Shown: positions 7,994 to 15,340, counted from the stretch's first letter. The stretch is DNA of 17,592 nt from an uncultured Alphaproteobacteria bacterium (GCA_903933475.1 CAIZKE010000142.1:1-17592), one strand, 5' to 3'. Notes: generated by a model not told the origin, from the sequence alone. Numbers and translations: made by a program.

Positions 7994-8752
7994 TCAGTGG
8001 GCGGGGTCTGTGAACTCGACCATGACTTCGCCCCCACTGAGGGACTCGCCATACTCGAGGGGGCGACCCAGGCCGTCGACGTTGACGTACCTTTGAACCA
8101 GCAAGGGAATGTGACGGGGCAGGCGGAGAAATTCCGCCTCCCGCGATTGCGACATCCGAGCTGAGATCCGGGTCTTCTGACGTGTGTAGTCGGGGATGCC
8201 GCTGTCGATCAGGGTCTGGGTGATGGTTCCGCGCACCCGGTACATATCCGGAAAGCCCGGAAACCGCTCTGCGCTGAAGTGGTGCAGGCTGAGCCCTACC
8301 GGTTCGTCATCGACGATCCTCAGGCGCTCGAGAAAGATGACGGGGGCTCCGGAGGGCAGGTTCAGCTCAGCGGCGACAGTGGGACTGGCGGCCCGCACGT
8401 CGAGACGGAGCAAACGGGAATCGGGACGCCGACCCTGGTTCAATACGGCTTCGGTGAAGCGGGGACGCCGGTGGAGGGTGGCGGGTTGACGCCGGCGGCA
8501 GACAAAGGTGCCCCGTCCCTGCGTCGATTCAACGACCCCCTTCTCCTGGAGGTCCGACAAAGCCCTACGAACCGTGTGCCTGTTAACCATAAACTGCCGT
8601 GATAACTCGTACTCAGTAGGAAGTTTATCTCCCGGAATAAAGCGTTTTTCTTCGATCTGGAGCTCAATAGTTCGCGCAATCGTCCTCCATAATCTGATTC
8701 CACCAGCCTCAACTACTGGATCGAAACGGGTATATTCTGGATGTCTAGACAA
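7994..8752 (-). CDS. phnF: PhnF, GntR/HutC-family transcriptional repressor
   Basis: Repressor of phosphonate genes, 252 aa. Residues about 20-87 are a GntR winged helix-turn-helix with the hallmark 'LPTEYELSRQF', 'VNRHTVRRAL' and 'QGRGTFV'. From about 92 to the end is a UTRA ligand-sensing domain ('FTEAVLNQGRRPDSRLL', 'FLERLRIVDDEPV'). The start codon is TTG at 8752; the codon before it in frame is followed upstream by TAA, so translation cannot begin earlier, and no good SD is visible. A perfect TGTCTAGACA palindrome overlaps this start, which suggests autorepression. The gene diverges from phnG across 79 bp. Its first third is visibly richer in A+T than its UTRA half and the neighbours. 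Confidence 0.92.
   Translation of the reverse strand: MSRHPEYTRFDPVVEAGGIRLWRTIARTIELQIEEKRFIPGDKLPTEYELSRQFMVNRHTVRRALSDLQEKGVVESTQGRGTFVCRRRQPATLHRRPRFTEAVLNQGRRPDSRLLRLDVRAASPTVAAELNLPSGAPVIFLERLRIVDDEPVGLSLHHFSAERFPGFPDMYRVRGTITQTLIDSGIPDYTRQKTRISARMSQSREAEFLRLPRHIPLLVQRYVNVDGLGRPLEYGESLSGGEVMVEFTDPAH
8742..8751. promoter_or_regulatory. GntR-type operator candidate over the phnF start codon
   Basis: The 10-bp perfect palindrome TGTCTAGACA matches the GntR-family operator pattern GT-N-TA-N-AC. It overlaps the TTG start of phnF on the minus strand, so bound PhnF would block its own transcription or elongation. A related TCTAGA-centred palindrome lies 63 bp away near phnG. Binding by this PhnF is inferred. 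Confidence 0.55.
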
Positions 8753-8761
8753 GTTTTATGT

Positions 8762-8779
8762 CCGTCAAATAAGCTTCAT
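8762..8779 (+). promoter_or_regulatory. PHO-box-like direct repeat upstream of phnG
   Basis: Two 7-mers spaced 11 bp apart, CCGTCAA and GCTTCAT, around the A/T spacer ATAA. Compared with the PhoB consensus CTGTCAT-N4-CTGTCAT this is 9 of 14 matches, and spacing and spacer composition are right. It would place PhoB at the phnG promoter, 52 bp before the ATG at 8832. Matches are partial, so this is a candidate only. Confidence 0.35.
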
Positions 8780-8805
8780 ACTTCAGATGTTGTTACTTCA
8801 TCATC

Positions 8806-8813
8806 ATCTAGAT
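8806..8813. promoter_or_regulatory. Second TCTAGA-centred palindrome, possible PhnF site at phnG
   Basis: ATCTAGAT is an 8-bp perfect palindrome sharing the TCTAGA core of the stronger site at 8742-8751. It is 18 bp upstream of the phnG ATG at 8832, a position suited to repression. It lacks the flanking G and C of the GT-N-TA-N-AC pattern, so it would be a weaker site. Confidence 0.35.
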
Positions 8814-8831
8814 AACCTTCTACATGATTAG

Positions 8832-9338
8832 ATGCAACAAACGGCTTGGGTGGAGAAGCGGTTCGTGTCGGACACAGGATTAGAAATCGCTGCCTCAGAG
8901 GGGCGGCGGGAATGGATGGCGGTACTCGCCAAGGCGGAGGCTTCAGAGGTCTCCGCCGCCTGGGAGAGGCTTGAGAAGCCGGCCTACACCCTGCTTCGCT
9001 CACCAGAGCCGGGCCTTGTCCTGGTCCGCGGGCGAATGGGGGGGCTTGGCGATCCGTTCAACCTTGGCGAAATGACGGTCACCCGGTCCGCCGTACGGCT
9101 TGCGACCGGTGAGACCGGCCTTTCCTACGTGGCCGGCCGGAACCGCAAACATGCGGAAATCGCCGCCGTCCTTGACGCCATGCTCCAGTCGGAGGCGCAT
9201 CATGACCAGGTCCGGGCCGAAGTCATCGCGCCCCTGGAGATCGCCCAGGCGGCCCGGCGACAGCTTGCCGCCCGGAAGGCGGCTGCGACACGCGTAGACT
9301 TCTTCACGCTCGTTCGGGACCGGGAGCCTTCGAAGTGA
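8832..9338 (+). CDS. phnG: PhnG, C-P lyase core complex subunit
   Basis: Subunit of the PhnGHIJ core complex, supporting PhnI in coupling phosphonate to ATP. The conserved N-terminal motif 'RREWMAVLAKAEASEV' is at about 25-40, followed by 'RGRMGGLGDPFNLGEMTVTR' (about 67-86) and 'GLSYVAGRNRKHAEIAAVLDA', all typical of PhnG. The ATG at 8832 has no clear SD; a GTG at 8865, preceded by GGAG with a 9-nt spacer, is a serious alternative giving 157 aa, closer to the family length of about 150. The last four bases overlap phnH (GTGA). First gene of the plus-strand phnGHIJKLM-DUF1045 operon. Confidence 0.93.
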   Translation: MQQTAWVEKRFVSDTGLEIAASEGRREWMAVLAKAEASEVSAAWERLEKPAYTLLRSPEPGLVLVRGRMGGLGDPFNLGEMTVTRSAVRLATGETGLSYVAGRNRKHAEIAAVLDAMLQSEAHHDQVRAEVIAPLEIAQAARRQLAARKAAATRVDFFTLVRDREPSK

Positions 9339-9949
9339 CTCTCGGTATCGACCTCTCGCGAATTCACCCCGGTTTTCCCGACCCCGTCCGCGACTCCCAG
9401 ACTGTTTTCAGGGCGATCATGGACGCCGTGGCGCGGCCCGGCCTCGCTGTTGCGCTCAACAAGGCTCCAGAGCCACCCACGCCTTTGGCGCGGGCGACGG
9501 GCGCGATCGCTCTTACCCTTCTTGATTTTGAGACACCTGTCTGGCTGGACGCTGGCGTTCTCGCTGGTGAGGCCCCAGCCTGGCTTCGCTTCCACTGCGG
9601 ATGTCCCCTGACGTCCGAGACCCAGGAAGCGGCTTTCGCCTTCATCACCCGGCCCGAGGATGGCCCGCCGCTCTCGGCCTTCAACGCCGGCGACGCCAAG
9701 TATCCGGACCGTTCCACCACCGTGGTGATCCAGGTTCCTCACCTGGAGGGCGGTCGATCTGTCCGCCTCAAGGGGCCGGGCATAAAGGGTGAGCGGACCA
9801 TCGCCCCCCAGGGGCTGCCCGGAGATTTCTGGGAGCAGGTCGCTGACAACAATTCCGCCTTCCAGTTCGGCGTCGATGTCATCCTGGCGTCAGGGGACCT
9901 CCTGATGGGACTTCCACGCTCACTCCACATCCAAACTGAAGGAGCCTGA
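9335..9949 (+). CDS. phnH: PhnH, C-P lyase core complex subunit
   Basis: Core subunit with PhnG, PhnI and PhnJ, required for making ribose-1-phosphonate-5-triphosphate. It is 204 aa, near the usual length of about 195. Conserved features seen are 'IHPGFPDPVRDSQTVFRAIMDAVARPG' across about 10-36 (a PhnH N-terminal signature) and 'LKGPGIKGERTIAPQGLP' in the second half. The start is GTG at 9335 inside the phnG stop (GTGA), with GGGAG 8 nt upstream, so the two are translationally coupled. phnI follows after 2 bp. Confidence 0.93.
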   Translation: MTLGIDLSRIHPGFPDPVRDSQTVFRAIMDAVARPGLAVALNKAPEPPTPLARATGAIALTLLDFETPVWLDAGVLAGEAPAWLRFHCGCPLTSETQEAAFAFITRPEDGPPLSAFNAGDAKYPDRSTTVVIQVPHLEGGRSVRLKGPGIKGERTIAPQGLPGDFWEQVADNNSAFQFGVDVILASGDLLMGLPRSLHIQTEGA

Positions 9950-9951
9950 AG

Positions 9952-11058
9952 ATGGCTTATGTCTCGGTTAAGGGCGGCGAAAAGGCGATCGAGAACGCCC
10001 ACCAATGGCTGGCTGAGGAACGCCGCGGGGATCCGGCCGTGGAGGAAGTCGCGGTGGCCCAGATCCGTGAGCAGCTCTCCCTGGCCGTGGACCGCGTGAT
10101 GGCGGAGGGCTCCTGTTATGATCGCGACCTTGCGGCCCTGGCCGTCAAGCAGGCGGGGGGCGACCTGCCGGAAGCCATTTTCCTTGTCCGTGCCTATCGT
10201 ACGACCCTGCCCCGATTTGGGGGGTCAGAGCCCGTGGACACGGAGCGGATGAATGTCCGCCGGCGGATCTCGGCCGCCTTCAAGGATATTCCCGGCGGCC
10301 AGGTCCTGGGACCGACCTTCGACTACACCCACCGGCTTCTGGATTTCAGGCTTGCTGCCGACGGCGCTGCGCCGCCCGAGCCGGCGCCCCTGGCGAACGA
10401 ACCCCAGGCCTGGCCCATGCCCACGATCGGATCCGTCTTCGCGCACGAGGACCTTCTTGAGCATGACGTCCGCTCCGGCGATGACGCGCCCTTCGATCTC
10501 ACGCGGGAGCCGATGAGCTTCCCGGCGGGGAGAGACCAGCGCCTTCAGGCCCTGGCCCGGGGGGACGAGGGATTCCTTCTCAGCCTGGCCTATTCCTCCC
10601 AGCGCGGTTGGGGATCGACGCACCCCCTTTGCGGTGAAATCCGCCTCGGTGAAGTCGCCGTGGAATTCATCCCTGAGGAACTGGGCTTTCCGATCGAGAT
10701 CGGTGAAGTCACCCTGACCGAGTGCCAGATGCTCTCCGGGTTCGCCGGGTCCGCCCAGAAGGCTCCGCAATTCACGCGCGGTTACGGTCTGGCCTTCGGA
10801 CACAGTGAACGCAAGGCGATGAGCATGGCCATTGTCGATCGTGCCCTTCGGCGCAGCGAGGTTGGCGAAGACGCCGATGCACCGGTGCAGGACGAGGAAT
10901 TCGTCCTCTACCACTCCGACAATGTCGAGGCCTCGGGTTTCGTCCAGCATCTGAAGCTGCCGCACTACGTCGACTTCCAGGCGGACCTCCAGTTGGTCCG
11001 CCGTCTGCGCCGTGAGCACTTCGAGCGACTCAACCCCTCCAAGGAGGCCGCCGAATGA
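9952..11058 (+). CDS. phnI: PhnI, nucleosidase subunit of C-P lyase
   Basis: Catalytic subunit that, with G, H and L, displaces adenine from ATP with phosphonate to give ribose-1-phosphonate-5-triphosphate. Length 368 aa is normal. Signatures seen: 'MAYVSVKGGEKAIENAH' at the N terminus, 'VMAEGSCYDRDLAALAVKQAGGDLPEA' across about 45-71, 'GGQVLGPTFDYTHRLLDF', 'ALARGDEGFLLSLAYSSQRGWG' and 'VLYHSDNVEASGFVQHLKLPHYVDFQ' near the C terminus. The ATG is preceded by GAAGGAG with a 7-nt spacer. The stop overlaps the phnJ start (ATGA). Confidence 0.96.
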   Translation: MAYVSVKGGEKAIENAHQWLAEERRGDPAVEEVAVAQIREQLSLAVDRVMAEGSCYDRDLAALAVKQAGGDLPEAIFLVRAYRTTLPRFGGSEPVDTERMNVRRRISAAFKDIPGGQVLGPTFDYTHRLLDFRLAADGAAPPEPAPLANEPQAWPMPTIGSVFAHEDLLEHDVRSGDDAPFDLTREPMSFPAGRDQRLQALARGDEGFLLSLAYSSQRGWGSTHPLCGEIRLGEVAVEFIPEELGFPIEIGEVTLTECQMLSGFAGSAQKAPQFTRGYGLAFGHSERKAMSMAIVDRALRRSEVGEDADAPVQDEEFVLYHSDNVEASGFVQHLKLPHYVDFQADLQLVRRLRREHFERLNPSKEAAE

Positions 11059-11975
11059 GCGCCGCTGCAACCCGTCCCAACGAGGCCGAGCGTTACTACA
11101 ACTACGCCTACCTCGATGAGCAGACCAAGAGGATGATCCGCAGGGCGATCCTCAAGGCGCTTGCGATCCCCGGCTATCAGGCACCCTTCGGATCAAGGGA
11201 AATGCCCGTCCCTTACGGCTGGGGCACAGGCGGCATTCAATTGACGGCGGCGATCATCGGCCCCGACGACGTCTACAAGTGCATCGACCAGGGCGCTGAC
11301 GATACGACCAACGCCGTATCGATCCGCAAGTTCTTCGCCCGGGTGGCTGACGTGGCGACGACCGAGGACACCGCGGAGGCCACAATCATCCAGACCCGTC
11401 ACAGGATACCTGAGCAGCCGCTGAAGGCGGGGCAGGTGCTTGTCTTCCAGGTGCCGCAACCTGAGCCACTTCGTGGGCTCGAGGCACGCGAAACCGAGAC
11501 GCGGGCCATGCACGCCTACGAGGAGTACGGCCTGCAGTATGTCTCACTCTACGAGAACATCTCAGCGTTCGGCCGGATCGCGGCTACGGCGGGCTACCCT
11601 GTAATGGTCGAAGAGCGATACCTGATGTCGCCTTCACCCATTCCCAAGTTCGACAATCCGAAGATGGATGACAACGAGGCCATCCTCCTCTTTGGCGCTG
11701 GCCGTGAAAAGCGCATCTACGCTATCCCGCCCCACACGCGGGTCAGAAGCCTCGACTTCGAGGACTATCCCTTCGAAGTCCAGACCTGGGAGGAGAACTG
11801 CGCCCTGTGCGGGGCGGAGGACTCCTACCTCGACGAGGTGGTTCTGGACGACGCCGGCAACAGGATGTTCGTCTGCTCGGATAGCCACCATTGTGGCCAA
11901 CGCCGCGCCGAGGGGCATGTGGGGCCGATGGCCGGTCATCAACTCGCCAACCCCGTCGCAGAGGATGGCCAATGA
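11055..11975 (+). CDS. phnJ: PhnJ, radical SAM C-P lyase
   Basis: The enzyme that breaks the carbon-phosphorus bond, turning 5-phosphoribosyl-1-phosphonate into 5-phosphoribosyl 1,2-cyclic phosphate and an alkane. It is 306 aa and very like E. coli PhnJ: 'YAYLDEQTKRMIRRAILKA', 'IPGYQAPFG' (Gly40 corresponds to the glycyl-radical residue Gly32 of E. coli), 'PYGWGTGGIQLTA', 'DQGADDTTNAVSIR', 'TRHRIPE' and 'SPSPIPKFDNPKMD'. The unusual cluster and catalytic cysteines are all present with the exact C-x2-C-x21-C-x5-C spacing (Cys249, 252, 274, 280). Overlaps phnI and phnK by 4 bp each. It looks fully functional. Confidence 0.97.
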   Translation: MSAAATRPNEAERYYNYAYLDEQTKRMIRRAILKALAIPGYQAPFGSREMPVPYGWGTGGIQLTAAIIGPDDVYKCIDQGADDTTNAVSIRKFFARVADVATTEDTAEATIIQTRHRIPEQPLKAGQVLVFQVPQPEPLRGLEARETETRAMHAYEEYGLQYVSLYENISAFGRIAATAGYPVMVEERYLMSPSPIPKFDNPKMDDNEAILLFGAGREKRIYAIPPHTRVRSLDFEDYPFEVQTWEENCALCGAEDSYLDEVVLDDAGNRMFVCSDSHHCGQRRAEGHVGPMAGHQLANPVAEDGQ

Positions 11976-12766
11976 GCGCTGTCGAACGATTGGCCTCAGA
12001 GCCCCTTCTCAGGGTTGCGGACCTTTCCCGGTGGTATGGGTCCATCGTGGGATGCCGGGATGTCAGCTTCGAAATGCACCCCGGGGAGGTTCTCGGCATC
12101 GTCGGTGAGAGCGGATCCGGCAAGACGACCCTCCTGAAGTGCCTCTCGGGTCACCTCGAGCCGACCTCAGGCAAGGTCGAGTTCGACACGCGGCGTCACG
12201 GCATGTCGGATATCTATGGCCTTTCCGAACCTGATCGCCGTCGGATGCAGCGGGAAGACTGGGGATTTGTGCATCAGAACCCCAGGGATGGCCTGAGGAT
12301 GCGCGTTTCGGGCGGTGCCAATGTCGCCGAACCGCTCATGAACCTGGGCCGGCGTCACTACGGCGAAATGCGCAGCGCGACCATCGCCTGGCTGGAACGG
12401 GTTGAACTCGACACCAGCCGTATCGATGACAAGCCCCGGAATTTCTCCGGAGGGATGCAACAGCGCATCCAGGTCGCCCGGAATCTCATCCATGGCCCGA
12501 AGCTGGTCTTCATGGACGAGCCGACAGGTGGCCTGGATGTCTCTGTCCAGGCGCGGCTTCTCGACCTCATGCGCGAACTGGTTCGGGATCTTGGCCTTGC
12601 GGTCATCATCGTGACCCATGACATGGCCGTTGCGAGACTCATGGCCGACCGTCTGCTGGTGATGCGCAGGGGCGAGGTGGTCGAGACCGGCCTGACCGAT
12701 CAGGTTCTGGATGACCCCCAGCACGCCTACACCCAGCTCCTCGTTTCCTCCGTACTTCAGATCTAG
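11972..12766 (+). CDS. phnK: PhnK, ABC-type ATPase of the C-P lyase complex
   Basis: ATP-binding cassette protein that docks on PhnJ and helps drive conformational change of the core complex; it is not a transporter subunit. 264 aa from the ATG at 11972, which overlaps the phnJ stop (ATGA); a longer frame from 11891 lies inside phnJ and is rejected. Walker A GESGSGKT at 45-52, ABC signature FSGGMQQ at 158-164, Walker B LVFMDEP at 178-184, switch His216. Similarity to oligopeptide-type ABC ATPases is usual for PhnK. phnL starts 6 bp later. Confidence 0.94.
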   Translation: MSAVERLASEPLLRVADLSRWYGSIVGCRDVSFEMHPGEVLGIVGESGSGKTTLLKCLSGHLEPTSGKVEFDTRRHGMSDIYGLSEPDRRRMQREDWGFVHQNPRDGLRMRVSGGANVAEPLMNLGRRHYGEMRSATIAWLERVELDTSRIDDKPRNFSGGMQQRIQVARNLIHGPKLVFMDEPTGGLDVSVQARLLDLMRELVRDLGLAVIIVTHDMAVARLMADRLLVMRRGEVVETGLTDQVLDDPQHAYTQLLVSSVLQI

Positions 12767-12772
12767 GTCGCC

Positions 12773-13483
12773 ATGTCTGAACCCTCAAAGCCCCTGATCA
12801 TCGTCGAGGACCTCGCGAAGACCTTTACGCTTCACAATGCCGGGGGCACTGTGATCCCGGTCTTCGAGCATCTGTTCCTCGAGGCATCCCCGGGAGAATG
12901 CGTTGTGCTCTCGGGGGACTCCGGTGTGGGAAAATCCACCCTGATGAGGTCCCTGTTCGGGAACTACGTGCCGACCAGGGGCTCTGTGCGTGTCCTGCAC
13001 AAGGGAGCCTATGTGGATATCACCGGAGCCAGTCCTCAGGTCATCCTGGATATCCGGCGCCGGACCCTTGGATATGTCAGCCAGTTCCTCCGGGTCATTC
13101 CGCGCATCCCCACTCTTCGTCTGGTCATGGAGCCCTTGCTGGAAAACGGCGTCTCCATAGAAGAGGCCGAGGCCCGTGCGCGGGCCTTGCTCTCCGATCT
13201 CAGGCTTCCCGAACGTCTCTGGACCCTGCCCCCATCGACATTCTCAGGAGGCGAGCAGCAGAGGGTGAACATCGCCCGGAGCTTCATCCGCCGCTATCCT
13301 GTCCTGCTCCTGGACGAGCCGACCGCCTCCCTCGACGCCGAGAACCGTGCGATCGTGGTCCAGCTTATCCGTGACGCCCTGTCTGAGGGTGCAGCCATGA
13401 TTGGGATCTTCCACGACGAAGATGTGAGGGACGCTGTGGCCACGCGGCTCTTTCCCGTCCTCGCCTACAAGGTCGCGGCATGA
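12773..13483 (+). CDS. phnL: PhnL, ABC-type ATPase of the C-P lyase pathway
   Basis: Second ABC ATPase of the pathway, needed with PhnG, H and I for ribose-1-phosphonate-5-triphosphate synthesis and able to dimerise with PhnK on the core complex. 236 aa. Walker A GDSGVGKST at 48-56, 'LGYVSQFLRVIPR' (about 99-111, a PhnL trait), signature FSGGEQQ from 157, Walker B VLLLDEP at 177-183, His214 in 'GIFHDEDVR'. The SD is weak (AGG). The stop overlaps the start of the second phnM (ATGA). Confidence 0.94.
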   Translation: MSEPSKPLIIVEDLAKTFTLHNAGGTVIPVFEHLFLEASPGECVVLSGDSGVGKSTLMRSLFGNYVPTRGSVRVLHKGAYVDITGASPQVILDIRRRTLGYVSQFLRVIPRIPTLRLVMEPLLENGVSIEEAEARARALLSDLRLPERLWTLPPSTFSGGEQQRVNIARSFIRRYPVLLLDEPTASLDAENRAIVVQLIRDALSEGAAMIGIFHDEDVRDAVATRLFPVLAYKVAA

Positions 13484-14634
13484 TCAGCGTATCTGACGAG
13501 AAACGCATCTATTGCCCGGCGATCATTACGCCTGAAGGACAGATCTGCGGAGAGATCGTCATCAGGGACAACCAGATCCATGCCGTGGAGTCGCGGCCGA
13601 CAGCGCCTCGCGGCGCCGAGGACTGGAGCGGAGATATCATCACGCCGGGCCTCGTCGACATCCACACTGACAACCTTGAAAAGCATTACCAGCCCCGGCC
13701 AGGTGCGCTCTGGGACGCTTACGGAGCGGCCCTGGCGCACGACGGCCAGTGCGCCTCGGCCGGCATCACCACGGTTCTGGACAGCCTGAGCCTGCATGGT
13801 GCGAAGGACGGGCTGGACCGGAGAACCGCTCTGGCTCCAATGATTGCCGCCATGGATGCGGCTGCGGCGGACGACGCCCTGAGATCGGAACACTTGCTTC
13901 ACCTGAGATGTGAGGTGACCAATCCGGAGCTGATGGATCTGGTCACCCCCTTCGGCAACCACGCCCGGCTCCGGCTTCTCTCGGTCATGGATCATACGCC
14001 TGGGCAGAGGCAGGTTCAGGACCTAGCCAAGCTGGAGCGCATGCTGGCGGAGGAGGGCCGGGATGCCAAGGAAGTCGCGGATATCATGAGCGGAGGCCAC
14101 GGGGGCAGGGACCCGGGCGTTGCAGATCGAAACCGGCGTGCGGTCGTCGATCTCGCCCGGACCTTGCGGGTGCCTCTGGCCGCCCATGATGACGCAACGG
14201 TCGAGCATGTAGACGAGGCCGCAGCTGACGGATGCACCATCTCGGAGTTCCCTGTCACCCTGGCGTCTGCGCGCCGTGCCAATGCGCTGGGAATGGACAT
14301 CTGCATGGGCGGACCCAACCTGGTGCGCGGGGGATCTCACTCCGGCAACCTGAGCGCCCGAGATTGCGCCGAGGAGGGGCTGCTCGACATCCTGGCCTCC
14401 GACTATGTTCCGCTTTCAATGCTGCGATCCGCCTTCCTCCTCATGGACATCCTGAAGTGGAGCCCCGAACGGGCGATCGCGACCGTCAGCGTCAACCCCG
14501 CGCGGAGCGTCGGTCTGCTGGATCGGGGCGAGATCGCGCCGGGTCAACGCGCCGACCTTGTCCGGGTGGCCAGGGGAACGGCCGGCTGGCCTTCGCCGAG
14601 GGAGGTTTGGCGAGCCGGAGCGAGAGTGGCGTGA
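13480..14634 (+). CDS. phnM: PhnM, ribose-1-phosphonate-5-triphosphate diphosphatase (copy 2)
   Basis: Second PhnM of the window, in the classical place after phnL; 384 aa. HTDN at 62-65, 'MDHTPGQRQ' at 170-178, 'HDDAT' at 236-240 (as in E. coli), 'GGPNLVRGGSHSGN' at 277-290 and 'ASDYVP' near 306. All amidohydrolase metal ligands appear present. It differs widely from copy 1 outside these motifs, for example at 'YQPRPGALW' here against 'FFPRPNIDW' there, so the two are old paralogs or have separate origins, not a recent duplication. Coupled by 4-bp overlaps both to phnL and to the DUF1045 gene. Confidence 0.95.
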   Translation: MISVSDEKRIYCPAIITPEGQICGEIVIRDNQIHAVESRPTAPRGAEDWSGDIITPGLVDIHTDNLEKHYQPRPGALWDAYGAALAHDGQCASAGITTVLDSLSLHGAKDGLDRRTALAPMIAAMDAAAADDALRSEHLLHLRCEVTNPELMDLVTPFGNHARLRLLSVMDHTPGQRQVQDLAKLERMLAEEGRDAKEVADIMSGGHGGRDPGVADRNRRAVVDLARTLRVPLAAHDDATVEHVDEAAADGCTISEFPVTLASARRANALGMDICMGGPNLVRGGSHSGNLSARDCAEEGLLDILASDYVPLSMLRSAFLLMDILKWSPERAIATVSVNPARSVGLLDRGEIAPGQRADLVRVARGTAGWPSPREVWRAGARVA

Positions 14635-15317
14635 CGGCGCGGTACGCTGTCTATTACGCACCTCGGCGTGGTAGCCAGCTTTGGGACAAGGCGTCCGCAT
14701 GGCTTGGTCGGGACGCATACGACGGCCGGTCGCTACAGCGCCCAGACCTGCCGGGTCTCGAGGGCCTTGATCTCGACGCCTTGACCGCGGATCCCCGGGG
14801 TTATGGATTCCATGCCACCCTGAAGGCCCCCTTCGAATTGGCAGAGGGTCACAACGAGGCTGAACTCATTGCCTTTGCGAGCGACTTCGCCGCCCGACGC
14901 CGCGCCTTCGAAGCGGAGATTGAGGCGGGGGCGATTGGCAGCTTCCAGGCTTTCCGATTGAGCGAGCCCAGCCCGGACATGGACGACCTTCATTCCGCCT
15001 GCGTCCGTGAATTCGATGCGTTCCGCGCGCCGATCTCGGACCCTGACCTTGCGCGCCGCCGCCGGGCCGGTCTCAGCCCGACCGAGGACGAACGGCTCGT
15101 CCGCTGGGGATATCCCTACATCTTTGAGGACTTCCGATTTCACATGACGCTGACTAGGAGCCTGAGGGACCCGTCTCTGAGTGAACGTATGCATGCCGCG
15201 CTGTCAGCCTGGTTCCGCGATGAGGCGGGACGGCATCGGTTTGATGGCGTGGCAATCTTCAAACAGGCGGATCGCTCTAGCCCCTTCGTCATCATCGCCC
15301 GCGCCGACTTCGCCTGA
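14631..15317 (+). CDS. DUF1045 phosphonate-operon protein, 2H-phosphoesterase-like
   Basis: Member of the DUF1045 family found in alphaproteobacterial C-P lyase operons; 228 aa, cytosolic. It carries two H-x-T motifs, His61-Ala-Thr63-Leu ('GFHATLKAPF') and His171-Met-Thr173-Leu ('FHMTLTRSL'), the mark of the 2H phosphoesterase superfamily, whose members hydrolyse cyclic phosphates and 2',5' bonds. From this I infer a role in opening the 5-phosphoribosyl 1,2-cyclic phosphate made by PhnJ, in place of PhnP; this is not shown. The start is GTG at 14631 overlapping the phnM-2 stop (GTGA), with GGAG 10 nt upstream; the longer frame beginning at 14232 is a phnM shadow. Last gene of the plus-strand operon, ending at a hairpin. 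Confidence 0.88.
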   Translation: MTARYAVYYAPRRGSQLWDKASAWLGRDAYDGRSLQRPDLPGLEGLDLDALTADPRGYGFHATLKAPFELAEGHNEAELIAFASDFAARRRAFEAEIEAGAIGSFQAFRLSEPSPDMDDLHSACVREFDAFRAPISDPDLARRRRAGLSPTEDERLVRWGYPYIFEDFRFHMTLTRSLRDPSLSERMHAALSAWFRDEAGRHRFDGVAIFKQADRSSPFVIIARADFA

Positions 15318-15340
15318 GCCCTCCCGGATCGGGTAGGGCT
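15317..15340. terminator. Hairpin between convergent phn operons
   Basis: A stem of AGCCCT plus CCCG pairs with CGGG plus AGGGCT, with a 3-base loop (GAT) and one bulged T: ten base pairs, mostly G-C. It begins at the last base of the DUF1045 stop and reaches the phnN stop, filling the 21-bp gap between two convergent genes. The symmetry would serve both strands. There is no T-run on either side, so termination may be weak or it may protect 3' ends. Confidence 0.55.

Noticed and set aside
14232..14630. N-terminal extension of the DUF1045 frame inside phnM-2
   Set aside because: It lies within phnM-2 and reads as a shadow; the GTG at 14631 overlapping the phnM stop fits the operon pattern.
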